Positions 10,510-18,651 of a stretch of DNA of 64,000 nt are shown here, one piece after another. The translations under genes were made by a program, and so were the position numbers. The notes under the pieces were generated by a model. It was not told the origin of the DNA. It did no database searches and was given only the letters and a program-made list of their open reading frames with translations. Origin of the DNA: Flaviramulus multivorans (GTDB taxonomy: Bacteria; Bacteroidota; Bacteroidia; Flavobacteriales; Flavobacteriaceae); contig NZ_JAKKDV010000001.1 of assembly GCF_021728415.1 (NCBI RefSeq), positions 289,877-353,876 of the forward strand, in the 5' to 3' direction. Positions within the stretch are counted from its first letter, which is position 1. Each line of letters opens with the position of its first letter.

Positions 10510-11862
10510 TTAATTTGGTTTAATATTCTGATTGACATGAAAGAAATTAGTAGGATCATACTTAGTTTTCACCTCAACCAACCTTTCGTAATTACCTTTA
10601 TAAGCCGCCTTGATGCGCTCTTGACCTTCATTCATCATAAAGTTTACATAAGCACCACCCATGGCATAAGGTGTTAAATCATCAAAATAATTTTTGCACC
10701 AATTTGTTACTTTCTCTGCGTTTTCTGGGTCTGGATCAACACCCACAATTACCTGAGCCCAACGTGCATCGCGGTTTGCCCAAGCTGTTTCAGAATTAGA
10801 TACATCGTGGCAAGCTCCATCAACGGGATACAAATGTGTTGTAGTATGCATAGTCGGTATTTTTGATCCATGCTGAATATTGACTTCAATACTTTTAGGC
10901 GTTAACTCTTTAATATAATGTGCTCTCCAATACCATTGCATCCCAGGAGGATATAAAGCATCAAACATACCATTTAGTGCTGGCATTGGAATTTCGCCAA
11001 CAAAATCAAGAATGGGTGGCCCAAACTCTCTAATGGGTTTGAAAACTTCATCAGCCTTCTCAATAGGTCCAGTATAGTTCCAAACTACACCACAAACATT
11101 TTTATTCCATAAATGTTCTGGAAAAGGTTCAGCAGGAGGCACTATTAAAAAAGCAAAAAAACCGTATAAGTCATTTGAAGCGTTTTTTGTTAAATTATCA
11201 TAGAACATCATAGCTTCTTTGGCTCTTTCAATGGGCCAAAACATGGGGCCTGCATATACATTTTTAATTTCTATAAGCTTAAATTTAAATGATATAACTA
11301 CACCAAAATTTCCGCCACCTCCTCGTAGTGCCCAAAATAGGTCAGCATTCTCATCCTTATTTGCTGTTACAAGCTCTCCTGAGGCTAGAACCACTTTACA
11401 TTCCAATAAATTATCAATTGTCAAACCGCCCTTTCTGCTTAAATAACCTATACCGCCTCCAAGTGTAATACCTCCAATTCCTGTTGTACCAATAATACCA
11501 CTCGGTAGTGCTAGCCCGTATTCATGGGTTGCCGCATCAACATCATTTAAAGTATTTCCAGATTGAATTGTGGCCGTTTTGGTTGCCGCATTGATAGTTA
11601 TCCCTTTCATTCCTGAAAGGTCTATTACCAAACCATCGTCAACCAAAGCTAGTCCAGCTCCGTTGTGTCCACCACTTCTTATGGAAACCTCAATATTATG
11701 GTCTCGAGCATAATTTACTGCATTAACAACATCTTGATCGTTTTTGCATTTTACAATAACTGCTGGTTTTTTATCAATCATGGCGTTGTAAATAGCTCTT
11801 GCGTTCTCGTAATTAGTGTCTTTTGGGGTAATAACTTCTCCTGATAAATCTTGATAGCTCAT
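10510..11862 (-). CDS. FAD-linked oxidoreductase, berberine-bridge-enzyme type
   Basis: This is a 450-residue flavoprotein of the FAD-PCMH/BBE family, whose members oxidise alcohols, sugars or alkaloid-like substrates. The FAD domain is at the N-terminus, with the covalent-flavin histidine in SIRSGGHNGAG (about residue 64) and the binding loop GTTGIGGITLGGGIGYLSRK (about 125-145). The BBE tail is seen as YVNFMMNEGQERIKAAY...KTKYDPTNFFHVNQNI. The second covalent anchor cysteine of bicovalent members appears absent from the loop, so flavin attachment is probably single; this is inference. There is no signal peptide, so it is probably cytoplasmic. It lies between a secreted SnoaL-like protein (36 bp upstream) and queG. 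The substrate cannot be predicted. Confidence 0.88.
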   Translation of the reverse strand: MSYQDLSGEVITPKDTNYENARAIYNAMIDKKPAVIVKCKNDQDVVNAVNYARDHNIEVSIRSGGHNGAGLALVDDGLVIDLSGMKGITINAATKTATIQSGNTLNDVDAATHEYGLALPSGIIGTTGIGGITLGGGIGYLSRKGGLTIDNLLECKVVLASGELVTANKDENADLFWALRGGGGNFGVVISFKFKLIEIKNVYAGPMFWPIERAKEAMMFYDNLTKNASNDLYGFFAFLIVPPAEPFPEHLWNKNVCGVVWNYTGPIEKADEVFKPIREFGPPILDFVGEIPMPALNGMFDALYPPGMQWYWRAHYIKELTPKSIEVNIQHGSKIPTMHTTTHLYPVDGACHDVSNSETAWANRDARWAQVIVGVDPDPENAEKVTNWCKNYFDDLTPYAMGGAYVNFMMNEGQERIKAAYKGNYERLVEVKTKYDPTNFFHVNQNIKPN

Positions 11863-11898
11863 AATTGTATGGTTTTAGTTAATTTTTTTAACTGTAAA

Positions 11899-12411
11899 TT
11901 AAATTTTGGCAATTTCTTTTTTTAATGGGGAATGATGCTCATGTACAATTTTCCAATCACCATTATTGTCTTTTACAAACAGCAACGATATTTGGTCGTT
12001 TACCACTACTAAATCTTCTTCAAATTTTAAATGAAAATCGGAATGAAAGGTTACGTTTGCCACATTACCGTAGTACACGGCAATTTTTAAATCATTGGCA
12101 TCGAACTTTAAAATTTCTTTAACGTTACCAAATACATTACGCTCATGGGCTTCGTTTTCTTTACTGCCAACACATTTTTCTCCCATTTTAAATTCGGTAA
12201 ATTTGGGTCCATATGCATGAAAGGCAATTAGTTTTTCAACATCACCATCTTTAATACTTTGAACAATGCCTCCCATGGTCTCCATAACTTCTTCTTGTGC
12301 TTTTGGATATTCAATATTTATAATACTTTCTGATTGGGCCATTATAAGTTGAACGTTTAAGAACACCATTGTAAAAAAAATTGTAAATACTGTTGTAAAT
12401 TGTGATTTCAT
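11899..12411 (-). CDS. Secreted SnoaL/NTF2-like protein
   Basis: This 170-residue protein has an N-terminal signal peptide (hydrophobic FTTVFTIFFTMVFLNVQLIMAQ, likely cut after MAQ) and an NTF2-like cone fold. The fold is suggested by the helix IVQSIKDGDVEKLIAFHAYGPKF and the late strand pattern SLLFVKDNNGDWKIVHEHHS, typical of SnoaL-like proteins. Such proteins may be enzymes, binding proteins or scavengers; no function can be assigned. It is the first gene of a likely operon with the FAD oxidoreductase (36 bp) and possibly queG. A promoter-like TTG-N21-TAATTTTG precedes it. Confidence 0.75.
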   Translation of the reverse strand: MKSQFTTVFTIFFTMVFLNVQLIMAQSESIINIEYPKAQEEVMETMGGIVQSIKDGDVEKLIAFHAYGPKFTEFKMGEKCVGSKENEAHERNVFGNVKEILKFDANDLKIAVYYGNVANVTFHSDFHLKFEEDLVVVNDQISLLFVKDNNGDWKIVHEHHSPLKKEIAKI

Positions 12412-12433
12412 AATTTTTGATTTTAGATTTACT

Positions 12434-12465
12434 CAAAATTATTTAGTATTAGCAAGAAACATCAA
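12434..12465 (-). promoter_or_regulatory. Putative flavobacterial promoter of the SnoaL/FAD oxidoreductase unit
   Basis: On the minus strand, TTG (12463-12465) and TAATTTTG (12434-12441) are separated by 21 bases. This matches the Bacteroidota consensus of a TTTG/TTG -33 box and TAnnTTTG -7 box. It lies 23 bases upstream of the ATG at 12411. The motif is seen in the sequence; its activity is inferred. Confidence 0.45.
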
Positions 12466-12589
12466 CTCGTTTTATTCAAAGAATACAAGAAATCGTTCAT
12501 TGCTAACATGCACTATAATTTATTTATAGCACTAAATTATAAGACAACATTGTAAACGGCTGTTCTTAAAAGTCCAAAGTTTTTACTTT

Positions 12590-13465
12590 TTAGCCCAAAC
12601 TATTTCTGTAAGTTGAAGGAGATATATTAAACTGATTTTGAAAGACCCTACTAAAATGTGAGGCATTGTTAAAACCAGAATCAAATGCTATGGATTGTAT
12701 GGAGTGGTTCGTGGTTCCCAAATATATTTTTGCACGTTCCAGTCTTTTTTTAATCAACCACTTTCCTGGAGAGGTGTTGTAGTGTTTTCTAAAATCCCTT
12801 TTAAAGGCAGATAAACTCCTGTTGGTTATTTGAGCAAATGCGTCCAGCTTAAGATTAAACATATAATTGGTTTCCATAACCTCCCATATTGGTGTTTGGT
12901 ACCCTTCTGAAATTGCATTTACATAAGCAAGAATATGTTTATTGTCTGGGTGGATAAAAATATTATACAATAGCTCCTTAAACTTCATTTCAATAATATC
13001 TTGGGGGTAACGGCGGTTATCATCAAAATAAGGCAGCATACTCAAAAAACAATTTTTTATCTGGTCGTTAAGGTCAATATAAAGCAACATATCATCGGTA
13101 TGTGGCGGTAAATTATCCCATGGTAAAAGTGGCCTAAACTCTTCTAATATCTTCTTGAAATAAGCATCTTTCACATAAAACGCCAATACTTTCCAACCTT
13201 CAACTTCTTCATGCATCTCTTGGTGGTAAGCTGTTCGTTTTAGCAAAAACGCAGTATCTTTTGTAAGTTCCCAACGCTGATTTCCCATGCTAAAGATACG
13301 CTTGCCACCTATTGAAAACAAAAATTGGTTGTATGCATTGTACAATTGCATCACTTTTTCTTTTTGAGGACAATTATAAAACACAAACAACTGGTTGTTT
13401 ACCTTAAAATGCTGAAAGACCTTTTGGTTAGATTGATGTACTTTGTATGTGTTATATGCCAGCAT
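12590..13465 (-). CDS. AraC-family transcriptional regulator
   Basis: This 291-residue protein ends in a clear AraC/XylS double helix-turn-helix domain (about 190-290: LDAFAQITNRSLSAFKRDFR, then SIQSIAFDSGFNNASHFSRV and the closing FNISPSTYRNSLG). The N-terminal 180 residues look like a cupin-type sensory domain (VFQHFKVNNQLFVFYNCPQK, WELTKDTAFLLKRTAYHQEM), the common ligand-binding part of this family. The ligand is unknown. It starts 11 bp after the stop of the other AraC-type regulator, so the two are probably co-transcribed. The neighbouring SnoaL/FAD oxidoreductase pair is a plausible target, but this is only proximity. Confidence 0.88.
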   Translation of the reverse strand: MLAYNTYKVHQSNQKVFQHFKVNNQLFVFYNCPQKEKVMQLYNAYNQFLFSIGGKRIFSMGNQRWELTKDTAFLLKRTAYHQEMHEEVEGWKVLAFYVKDAYFKKILEEFRPLLPWDNLPPHTDDMLLYIDLNDQIKNCFLSMLPYFDDNRRYPQDIIEMKFKELLYNIFIHPDNKHILAYVNAISEGYQTPIWEVMETNYMFNLKLDAFAQITNRSLSAFKRDFRKHYNTSPGKWLIKKRLERAKIYLGTTNHSIQSIAFDSGFNNASHFSRVFQNQFNISPSTYRNSLG

Positions 13466-13476
13466 TAGAAAACCCT

Positions 13477-14556
13477 TTAAACTGCTAATATTTTTGAAGG
13501 AGAAACTCCATATTTACTTTTAAATTTTTTGGTAAAATAAGAAGGGTTTGAGTATCCTAATTGGTATGCAACTTCAGAGATTGAAAGTTTATTTTCCTTT
13601 ATTAAATTCATGGCCTTATTCATTTTAATATCGCGAATAAACAAAACTGGAGACCTACCTGTTAAAGCAGTAATTTTTCTGTAGAGTTGTGGGCGACTTA
13701 CGCCCATATTTTGGCTAATATTTGCTATGTTAAGCGTTTCATCTGACAGATTTTTTTCTGTATAATCAAAAAAACTTTCCATAAATTTTTGTTGGGACTC
13801 ATTTACAACTTTTACAGTTGACATACTTTCATAACTTCTTTCTGGAATTAATTTCGAAAAGTTTTTAGACAATACTAATTCACCACTATTCGCCATTAAT
13901 GCCAATTGCTTGGTGAAATCTATAGCATCTTCAAAAAAACCATCACTATCAGTTACAGGTTGACCTTCGGCTAAACCTATTCTAAATTCAATATTCTGTT
14001 TTTTTGAAAGCAATTTTTGAATACCTAAAACGCATTCATAAGCAGCTTCAGCTTCATTAAACACTCCAATAATACTATCATCACTTATATTTTTAACTTG
14101 AGTGCCTTTATATTTTTTTATGGAATTAAACACTGTGTTTCGGGCAAACGTAGGAACTTTAAACCGACTTATTTCATCTGCAAAGTCCAAGCTTGTTTTT
14201 GCTAAAATATCTATAATGAGAATAAACCGAAATCCAGTATCAATATTCCCATCTTTATAATAAACTATGCCATGATCTACATTATGGGCTTTTCCCATAA
14301 ACATATCAACTAATCCTGCTTCTACCTCAACAATGTTGCAGGCTACATCTCCATGAGCTTCTCTATGCACATTTTCACAAGCTTCTGGGTTAGGTCCTTC
14401 GATTAAACAAAAAATAGTTCCAGCTTTTTGATTTACCCAAAATTGATGATACTTTACTCCAAATTTATCTTGGGTTCGCTTATCAGCCATATGAGCTTTT
14501 TTTACATCTTCAACTGTAACACCAGGAAAGTGATGGTAATCCATGTAAATCGGCAT
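13477..14556 (-). CDS. DUF4242 / cyclase-like / AraC HTH fusion regulator
   Basis: This 359-residue protein appears to have three parts. Residues 1-88 match the DUF4242 (SCO4226-like) ferredoxin-fold family (MPIYMDYHHFPGVTVEDVKK, FCLIEGPNPEACENVHREAH). Residues about 105-230 resemble a class III nucleotide cyclase domain (FRFILIIDILAKTSLDF at the first strand, IEFRIGLAEGQPV, and MANSGELVLSKNFSKL near the end). The metal-binding aspartates are not both obvious, so it is probably a sensor rather than an active enzyme. Residues about 258-359 are an AraC HTH domain (MGVSRPQLYRKITALTGRSP, then ISEVAYQLGYSNPSYFTKKF). The DUF4242 and HTH calls are firm; the cyclase-like middle is by eye. It is the first gene of a two-regulator operon. 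Confidence 0.82.
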   Translation of the reverse strand: MPIYMDYHHFPGVTVEDVKKAHMADKRTQDKFGVKYHQFWVNQKAGTIFCLIEGPNPEACENVHREAHGDVACNIVEVEAGLVDMFMGKAHNVDHGIVYYKDGNIDTGFRFILIIDILAKTSLDFADEISRFKVPTFARNTVFNSIKKYKGTQVKNISDDSIIGVFNEAEAAYECVLGIQKLLSKKQNIEFRIGLAEGQPVTDSDGFFEDAIDFTKQLALMANSGELVLSKNFSKLIPERSYESMSTVKVVNESQQKFMESFFDYTEKNLSDETLNIANISQNMGVSRPQLYRKITALTGRSPVLFIRDIKMNKAMNLIKENKLSISEVAYQLGYSNPSYFTKKFKSKYGVSPSKILAV

Positions 14557-14646
14557 AATCCTAATATTTTAAATTGGTTAGGCTATGAAATTCTTTGAGG
14601 AGAGGATTTTAAAGGTACGAAAAAAATGCTTCTTGGAATGCTTAGA

Positions 14647-15669
14647 TTAAAACAAGCCCCCTTGAACAGACCCTTTAATTTTTCCCAAATGTTTATAAGC
14701 AAGTTCAGTAACTTCACGCCCACGCGGTGTACGCATAATAAAGCCTTGTTGGATTAAAAAGGGCTCGTATACTTCTTCTATGGTTTCCGTGCTTTCGCTT
14801 ACTGCAGTTGCAATGGTTGAAATACCTACAGGTCCACCCTTAAATTTATCAATAATAGTAGATAGGATTTTATTATCCATTTCGTCTAGGCCGTGGGCAT
14901 CTACATTTAAAGCTTCTAGAGCGTATTTAGCAATTTTAATATCTATAGAGCCATTACCTTTTATTTGAGCAAAATCCCGAACGCGCCGTAACAAAGCATT
15001 AGCAATTCGAGGTGTTCCTCTACTTCTTCCAGCTATTTCAATAGCTGCTTCCATAGTTATCGGCACATCTAAAATATTGGCACTACGTTGTATAATCGTA
15101 GTTAGTAAATCTGTTTTGTAATATTGAAGCCTGCTTTGAATCCCAAAACGAGCTCGCATTGGTGCGGTTAGCAATCCTGAACGCGTTGTAGCTCCAACTA
15201 ATGTAAATGGATTTAAATTGATTTGAACGGTTCTCGCATTGGGCCCAGTTTCAATCATAATATCGATTTTGTAGTCTTCCATTGCCGAGTATAAATACTC
15301 TTCTACGATTGGACTTAATCGATGAATTTCATCAATAAACAACACATCGCGTTCTTCTAGATTAGTAAGTAAACCTGCCAAATCTCCAGGTTTATCTAAC
15401 ACTGGACCCGACGTTACTTTAATACCTACACTTAATTCATTTGCTAAAATATGCGCTAAGGTAGTTTTACCTAATCCTGGAGGTCCATGAAATAGTGTGT
15501 GATCTAATGCTTCAGTACGTAAATTGGCTGCTTGAACGAAAATTTGAAGATTTTCCAATACCTGGTCTTGACCCGTAAAATCATCGAAAGATAAAGGTCG
15601 CAATTTTCTTTCTACATCTATCTCTTCTGGAGAAAAATTTTCGTTTGTTGGATCTAAGTTTTCGTTCAT
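14647..15669 (-). CDS. ruvB: Holliday junction branch migration ATPase RuvB
   Basis: RuvB is the hexameric AAA+ motor that drives branch migration with RuvA. The 340 residues have all expected motifs: [12 protein letters not shown] at the start, Walker [13 protein letters not shown] (about 62-73), Walker [11 protein letters not shown], sensor 1 [11 protein letters not shown], the arginine motif [13 protein letters not shown], and the C-terminal winged helix ending in [12 protein letters not shown]. The ATG at 15667-15669 is clear. The terminator of the upstream T9SS module ends only about 20 bp before it, and a minus-strand TATATTTG lies in that tail at 15676-15683, so ruvB probably has its own promoter with a very short leader. 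Confidence 0.97.
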   Translation of the reverse strand: MNENLDPTNENFSPEEIDVERKLRPLSFDDFTGQDQVLENLQIFVQAANLRTEALDHTLFHGPPGLGKTTLAHILANELSVGIKVTSGPVLDKPGDLAGLLTNLEERDVLFIDEIHRLSPIVEEYLYSAMEDYKIDIMIETGPNARTVQINLNPFTLVGATTRSGLLTAPMRARFGIQSRLQYYKTDLLTTIIQRSANILDVPITMEAAIEIAGRSRGTPRIANALLRRVRDFAQIKGNGSIDIKIAKYALEALNVDAHGLDEMDNKILSTIIDKFKGGPVGISTIATAVSESTETIEEVYEPFLIQQGFIMRTPRGREVTELAYKHLGKIKGSVQGGLF

Positions 15670-15688
15670 GCATCACAAATATAAACAA

Positions 15689-15715
15689 AAAGCCTTTCCG
15701 AAATAGAAAGGCTTT
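15689..15715 (-). terminator. Rho-independent terminator of the first T9SS adhesin module
   Basis: A perfect 10-bp stem, AAAGCCTTTC / GAAAGGCTTT, with a 7-base loop is followed on the minus strand by a T-rich tail (TTGTTTATATTTG). It lies downstream of the PorE-like gene, which ends at 15761, and just before the ruvB start. Confidence 0.85.
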
Positions 15716-15760
15716 CTCAAATAATTTTGGTTGATTAAGGTTGGTTATATAGGTTTTTGG

Positions 15761-17647
15761 TTAATTTAAAATTGTGAATTCGCAACGTCTGTTAATATCG
15801 TACTGTTCATCATCACAAATACCTTCTTTAACACAATCATTAAGTGGTTGCATTTCTCCATAACCAATACTTTTCAGTCTGCTTCTTTCAATACCTTGAC
15901 TTACTAAATACTCTAAAGTTGAAGCAGCACGACGTTTTGATAAATCTAAGTTATATTGATCTGGTCCGCGAGCATCTGTATGCGCTGAAACTTCAACTTC
16001 CATAGAAGGGTATTTTTTCATTAAATCTACTAAAACATTTAAGGTTGTCGCAGCATCTTCTCGAATGTTAGACCTATCAAAATCAAAATAAATCTTTTCT
16101 AATTGTACTTGCACATCACCTTTTTCATTTTCTTTAACGCGTTCTTCAGCATCTGCAAAAGACTCTAAACTTAAATAAATGTTATGTTGAACCTTCCCTT
16201 TACTATCTGTTGAAAATTCAACATCCTGTGGAATGTATGCTTTACGGGTTCCTCTAACTTTGTATTTTTTATTAGGCTCAATTTTGAAAATATAATAAGC
16301 ATCATCGCCTACAATAGTGTCCTGAATTACTGTATCCGACTCGTCAAATAATGTTACTAAAGAACCAATAAGTAATTCTTTGCTGTTTTTATCTTGAACA
16401 ATACCTTCTACCTGATATTTTGTTAGAGGGTTTTCTTCTCTTCCAAAACCAAATATCCTATCGTAGCCGGTACGGTTTGAAGACACATATCCTTTATTGT
16501 CTTTCTCTCGAACAACATAAGCGAAATCATCTAAATTACTATTAATTGAGCTTCCTAAATTTACAGGTTTATCAAACCCGCCATTTACCATATTACTTCT
16601 AAATACATCCAATCCGCCATAACCTTGATGACCAATTGATGAGAAATAGAGCACATTAAATTCGCTGATAAATGGGAATTGCTCTCTGTGTTTTGTATTA
16701 ATTACATCACCTAAATTTTCTGGTTCTCCATAAGTTCCATCGTCATTAATGGCAACCTTATAAATATCAAAACTCCCTAAAGTTCCTGGCATATCACTAG
16801 CAAAATAAAGGGTTTTTTCATCTTTACTTAACGCTGGATGTTCTGTACTATAACTGTTTGATGTGAAAGGTAATGGAGTAACATTAGACCAAACGCCATC
16901 AACTAATTCTGCCTTATAAATTTTGATGTGAGCAATACGCTCTTCGTCAGTTTTTTTACGTGTTGTATTAGTTCTGTTAAAATACATGGTTTTACCATCC
17001 TTCGTAAAAACGGCATTACTTTCGTGCGAACTTGTATTAATAGCATCAGAAAATGGTTGAATATTTTCTAAGGTGTTATCATCTGTTAAAGTCCCGCTGT
17101 ATAAATCTAAATATGGTAACTCATTCCATGAATACGATGGGTTTTCGGTATTTCTCGCCGAAGCAAAAGCCACTTTATTATCACCATAAAATGATAAACC
17201 AAAATCACTGTTTGATCCTTCATTCACTATTTGTTCTAACTTGAAATTGTGAGGTGTGGTTTTCAAATTATCATCAATAAAAGCAGGTGTATTAATGGGT
17301 TTATTATAATATCTGCTTAAATGTATATCGGCTTCTTTATAATCTTCAACACCTTTTAATGCTTGAGCAAATCTAAAATGATATTCAATATCGATAGAAT
17401 CGCCATATGCTACAAACAATTCTCTGTAGGTTTTGATGGCCTTTTGAAGATTTGTATTGTAATAATAACTATCTGCCAAATTTTGAAGTACTTCTTGAGT
17501 ACGTTCTTTGGTTTCGTAAGTTTCGGCAGCTTCTGAATAAGCTCTCATTTCGAAAAGCTTATGAGCTCTTTTTGTGTTTCCTTTTTGAGCTAATGCTATT
17601 CCACTAACTAATAAAAGGCTTGCAAGTATGTATAAATGTTTTTTCAT
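15761..17647 (-). CDS. PorE-like OmpA-family protein (TPR, PD40 propeller, OmpA)
   Basis: This protein has the domain order of the T9SS-associated PorE type: a signal peptide (MKKHLYILASLLLVSGIALA), TPR-like helices (about 25-120), WD40/PD40 beta-propeller repeats (about 150-410, with HPALSKDEKTLYFASDMPG and FNVLYFSSIGHQGYGGLDVF), a carboxypeptidase-regulatory-like fold (about 430-500), and a C-terminal OmpA peptidoglycan-binding domain (IYFDFDRSNIREDA, SAHTDARG, DLSKRRA). PorE-type proteins anchor T9SS components to peptidoglycan. I use the ATG at 17645-17647 rather than the TTG nine bases earlier, because it gives a clean signal peptide. There is no lipobox, unlike Porphyromonas PorE. The gene is third in an adhesin/PorP-SprF/PorE-like set and has a paralog at 59483-61438. 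Confidence 0.88.
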   Translation of the reverse strand: MKKHLYILASLLLVSGIALAQKGNTKRAHKLFEMRAYSEAAETYETKERTQEVLQNLADSYYYNTNLQKAIKTYRELFVAYGDSIDIEYHFRFAQALKGVEDYKEADIHLSRYYNKPINTPAFIDDNLKTTPHNFKLEQIVNEGSNSDFGLSFYGDNKVAFASARNTENPSYSWNELPYLDLYSGTLTDDNTLENIQPFSDAINTSSHESNAVFTKDGKTMYFNRTNTTRKKTDEERIAHIKIYKAELVDGVWSNVTPLPFTSNSYSTEHPALSKDEKTLYFASDMPGTLGSFDIYKVAINDDGTYGEPENLGDVINTKHREQFPFISEFNVLYFSSIGHQGYGGLDVFRSNMVNGGFDKPVNLGSSINSNLDDFAYVVREKDNKGYVSSNRTGYDRIFGFGREENPLTKYQVEGIVQDKNSKELLIGSLVTLFDESDTVIQDTIVGDDAYYIFKIEPNKKYKVRGTRKAYIPQDVEFSTDSKGKVQHNIYLSLESFADAEERVKENEKGDVQVQLEKIYFDFDRSNIREDAATTLNVLVDLMKKYPSMEVEVSAHTDARGPDQYNLDLSKRRAASTLEYLVSQGIERSRLKSIGYGEMQPLNDCVKEGICDDEQYDINRRCEFTILN

Positions 17648-17666
17648 GTTTTCCAATTATTAATTT

Positions 17667-18623
17667 TTAGAAGAATCTAGGTGAACGATCATAACCTCCT
17701 CTGAACCCGAATAAATCGACATCGAACAGAATAAATATTTCATGAGAACCTGAGTTAAAATCTCCTAAGTTAGTAGTTGTATAATCGTAGGCATAACCTA
17801 TTCTAAGCTCTGGAGTGACTCTAAAATTAATTAAAGCACTCATGGCATCTCCTAAACGGTAACCCAAGCCAGCTTCAAGTTTTTCATTAATTAAAACGTT
17901 CGCCGTAATATCAAATGCCAATGGCGCACCTTTTACAGCTCTACCCATAAAAGCAGGTTTTAGTTTTACGTTTTGATTAATATCAAACACGTAACCTCCT
18001 GTAAAGAAATAGTGAACGTTTTGTACACCTGTAGATTTCACACCACTTTCTTCCTCTAGATGTTTTGTAGACAACATATTTGGTGCCGACAAACCTAAAT
18101 AATATTGGTCAGTGAAAAAGAAAGCTCCAATACCTAAATTTGGAAATGTTTTATTGATGTTTTCATTAAAAGCAATATCTGTATTTGTACCTCCAGATTG
18201 CAACATAAAACCATCAAAATTAGTGTCAAAAATGGTGAATCCTGCTTTTAATCCGAATGATATTTTGCTTTCGATGCCAACTGGCAATACATATGCAAAA
18301 TCTGCGTATATATTATTTTCACTTACAACATCTCCAATGTTATCATTGGTAAAAGATATTCCCATTTCGATTTTATCGTTTAGCGGTGTATGAGCAAAAA
18401 AGGTTCCTGTTTTTGGAGCGCCTTCCAAACCTACCCATTGTGTTCTATAAAGTCCACCTAAGTTTAATATTCCTTCTTCTGCAGTAGCATAAGCTGGATT
18501 AATCACACTCATATTATACATGTATTGTGTAAACTGAGGATCTTGTTGTGCATAACTTTGTAATGACAAGAGCGTCAAACTTAACAAAGCAGCTATTTTA
18601 TGATATATATTTAAATGTTTCAT
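17667..18623 (-). CDS. PorP/SprF family type IX secretion outer-membrane protein
   Basis: This 318-residue protein has a signal peptide ending LQSYAQQ and the hallmark start DPQFTQYMYNMSVINPAYA, followed by alternating beta strands and an aromatic C-terminus (RSPRFF), as in PorP/SprF outer-membrane barrels. SprF is known to be needed for export of the adhesin SprB, and its relatives are usually encoded beside one type B CTD substrate. Here the gene lies 28 bp after a repeat adhesin and just before the PorE-like gene, which predicts that it serves that adhesin. A paralog with the same context is at 61440-62378. Confidence 0.93.
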   Translation of the reverse strand: MKHLNIYHKIAALLSLTLLSLQSYAQQDPQFTQYMYNMSVINPAYATAEEGILNLGGLYRTQWVGLEGAPKTGTFFAHTPLNDKIEMGISFTNDNIGDVVSENNIYADFAYVLPVGIESKISFGLKAGFTIFDTNFDGFMLQSGGTNTDIAFNENINKTFPNLGIGAFFFTDQYYLGLSAPNMLSTKHLEEESGVKSTGVQNVHYFFTGGYVFDINQNVKLKPAFMGRAVKGAPLAFDITANVLINEKLEAGLGYRLGDAMSALINFRVTPELRIGYAYDYTTTNLGDFNSGSHEIFILFDVDLFGFRGGYDRSPRFF

Positions 18624-18651
18624 CGTTTCTAAATTTTGCTTTATCTATAAA

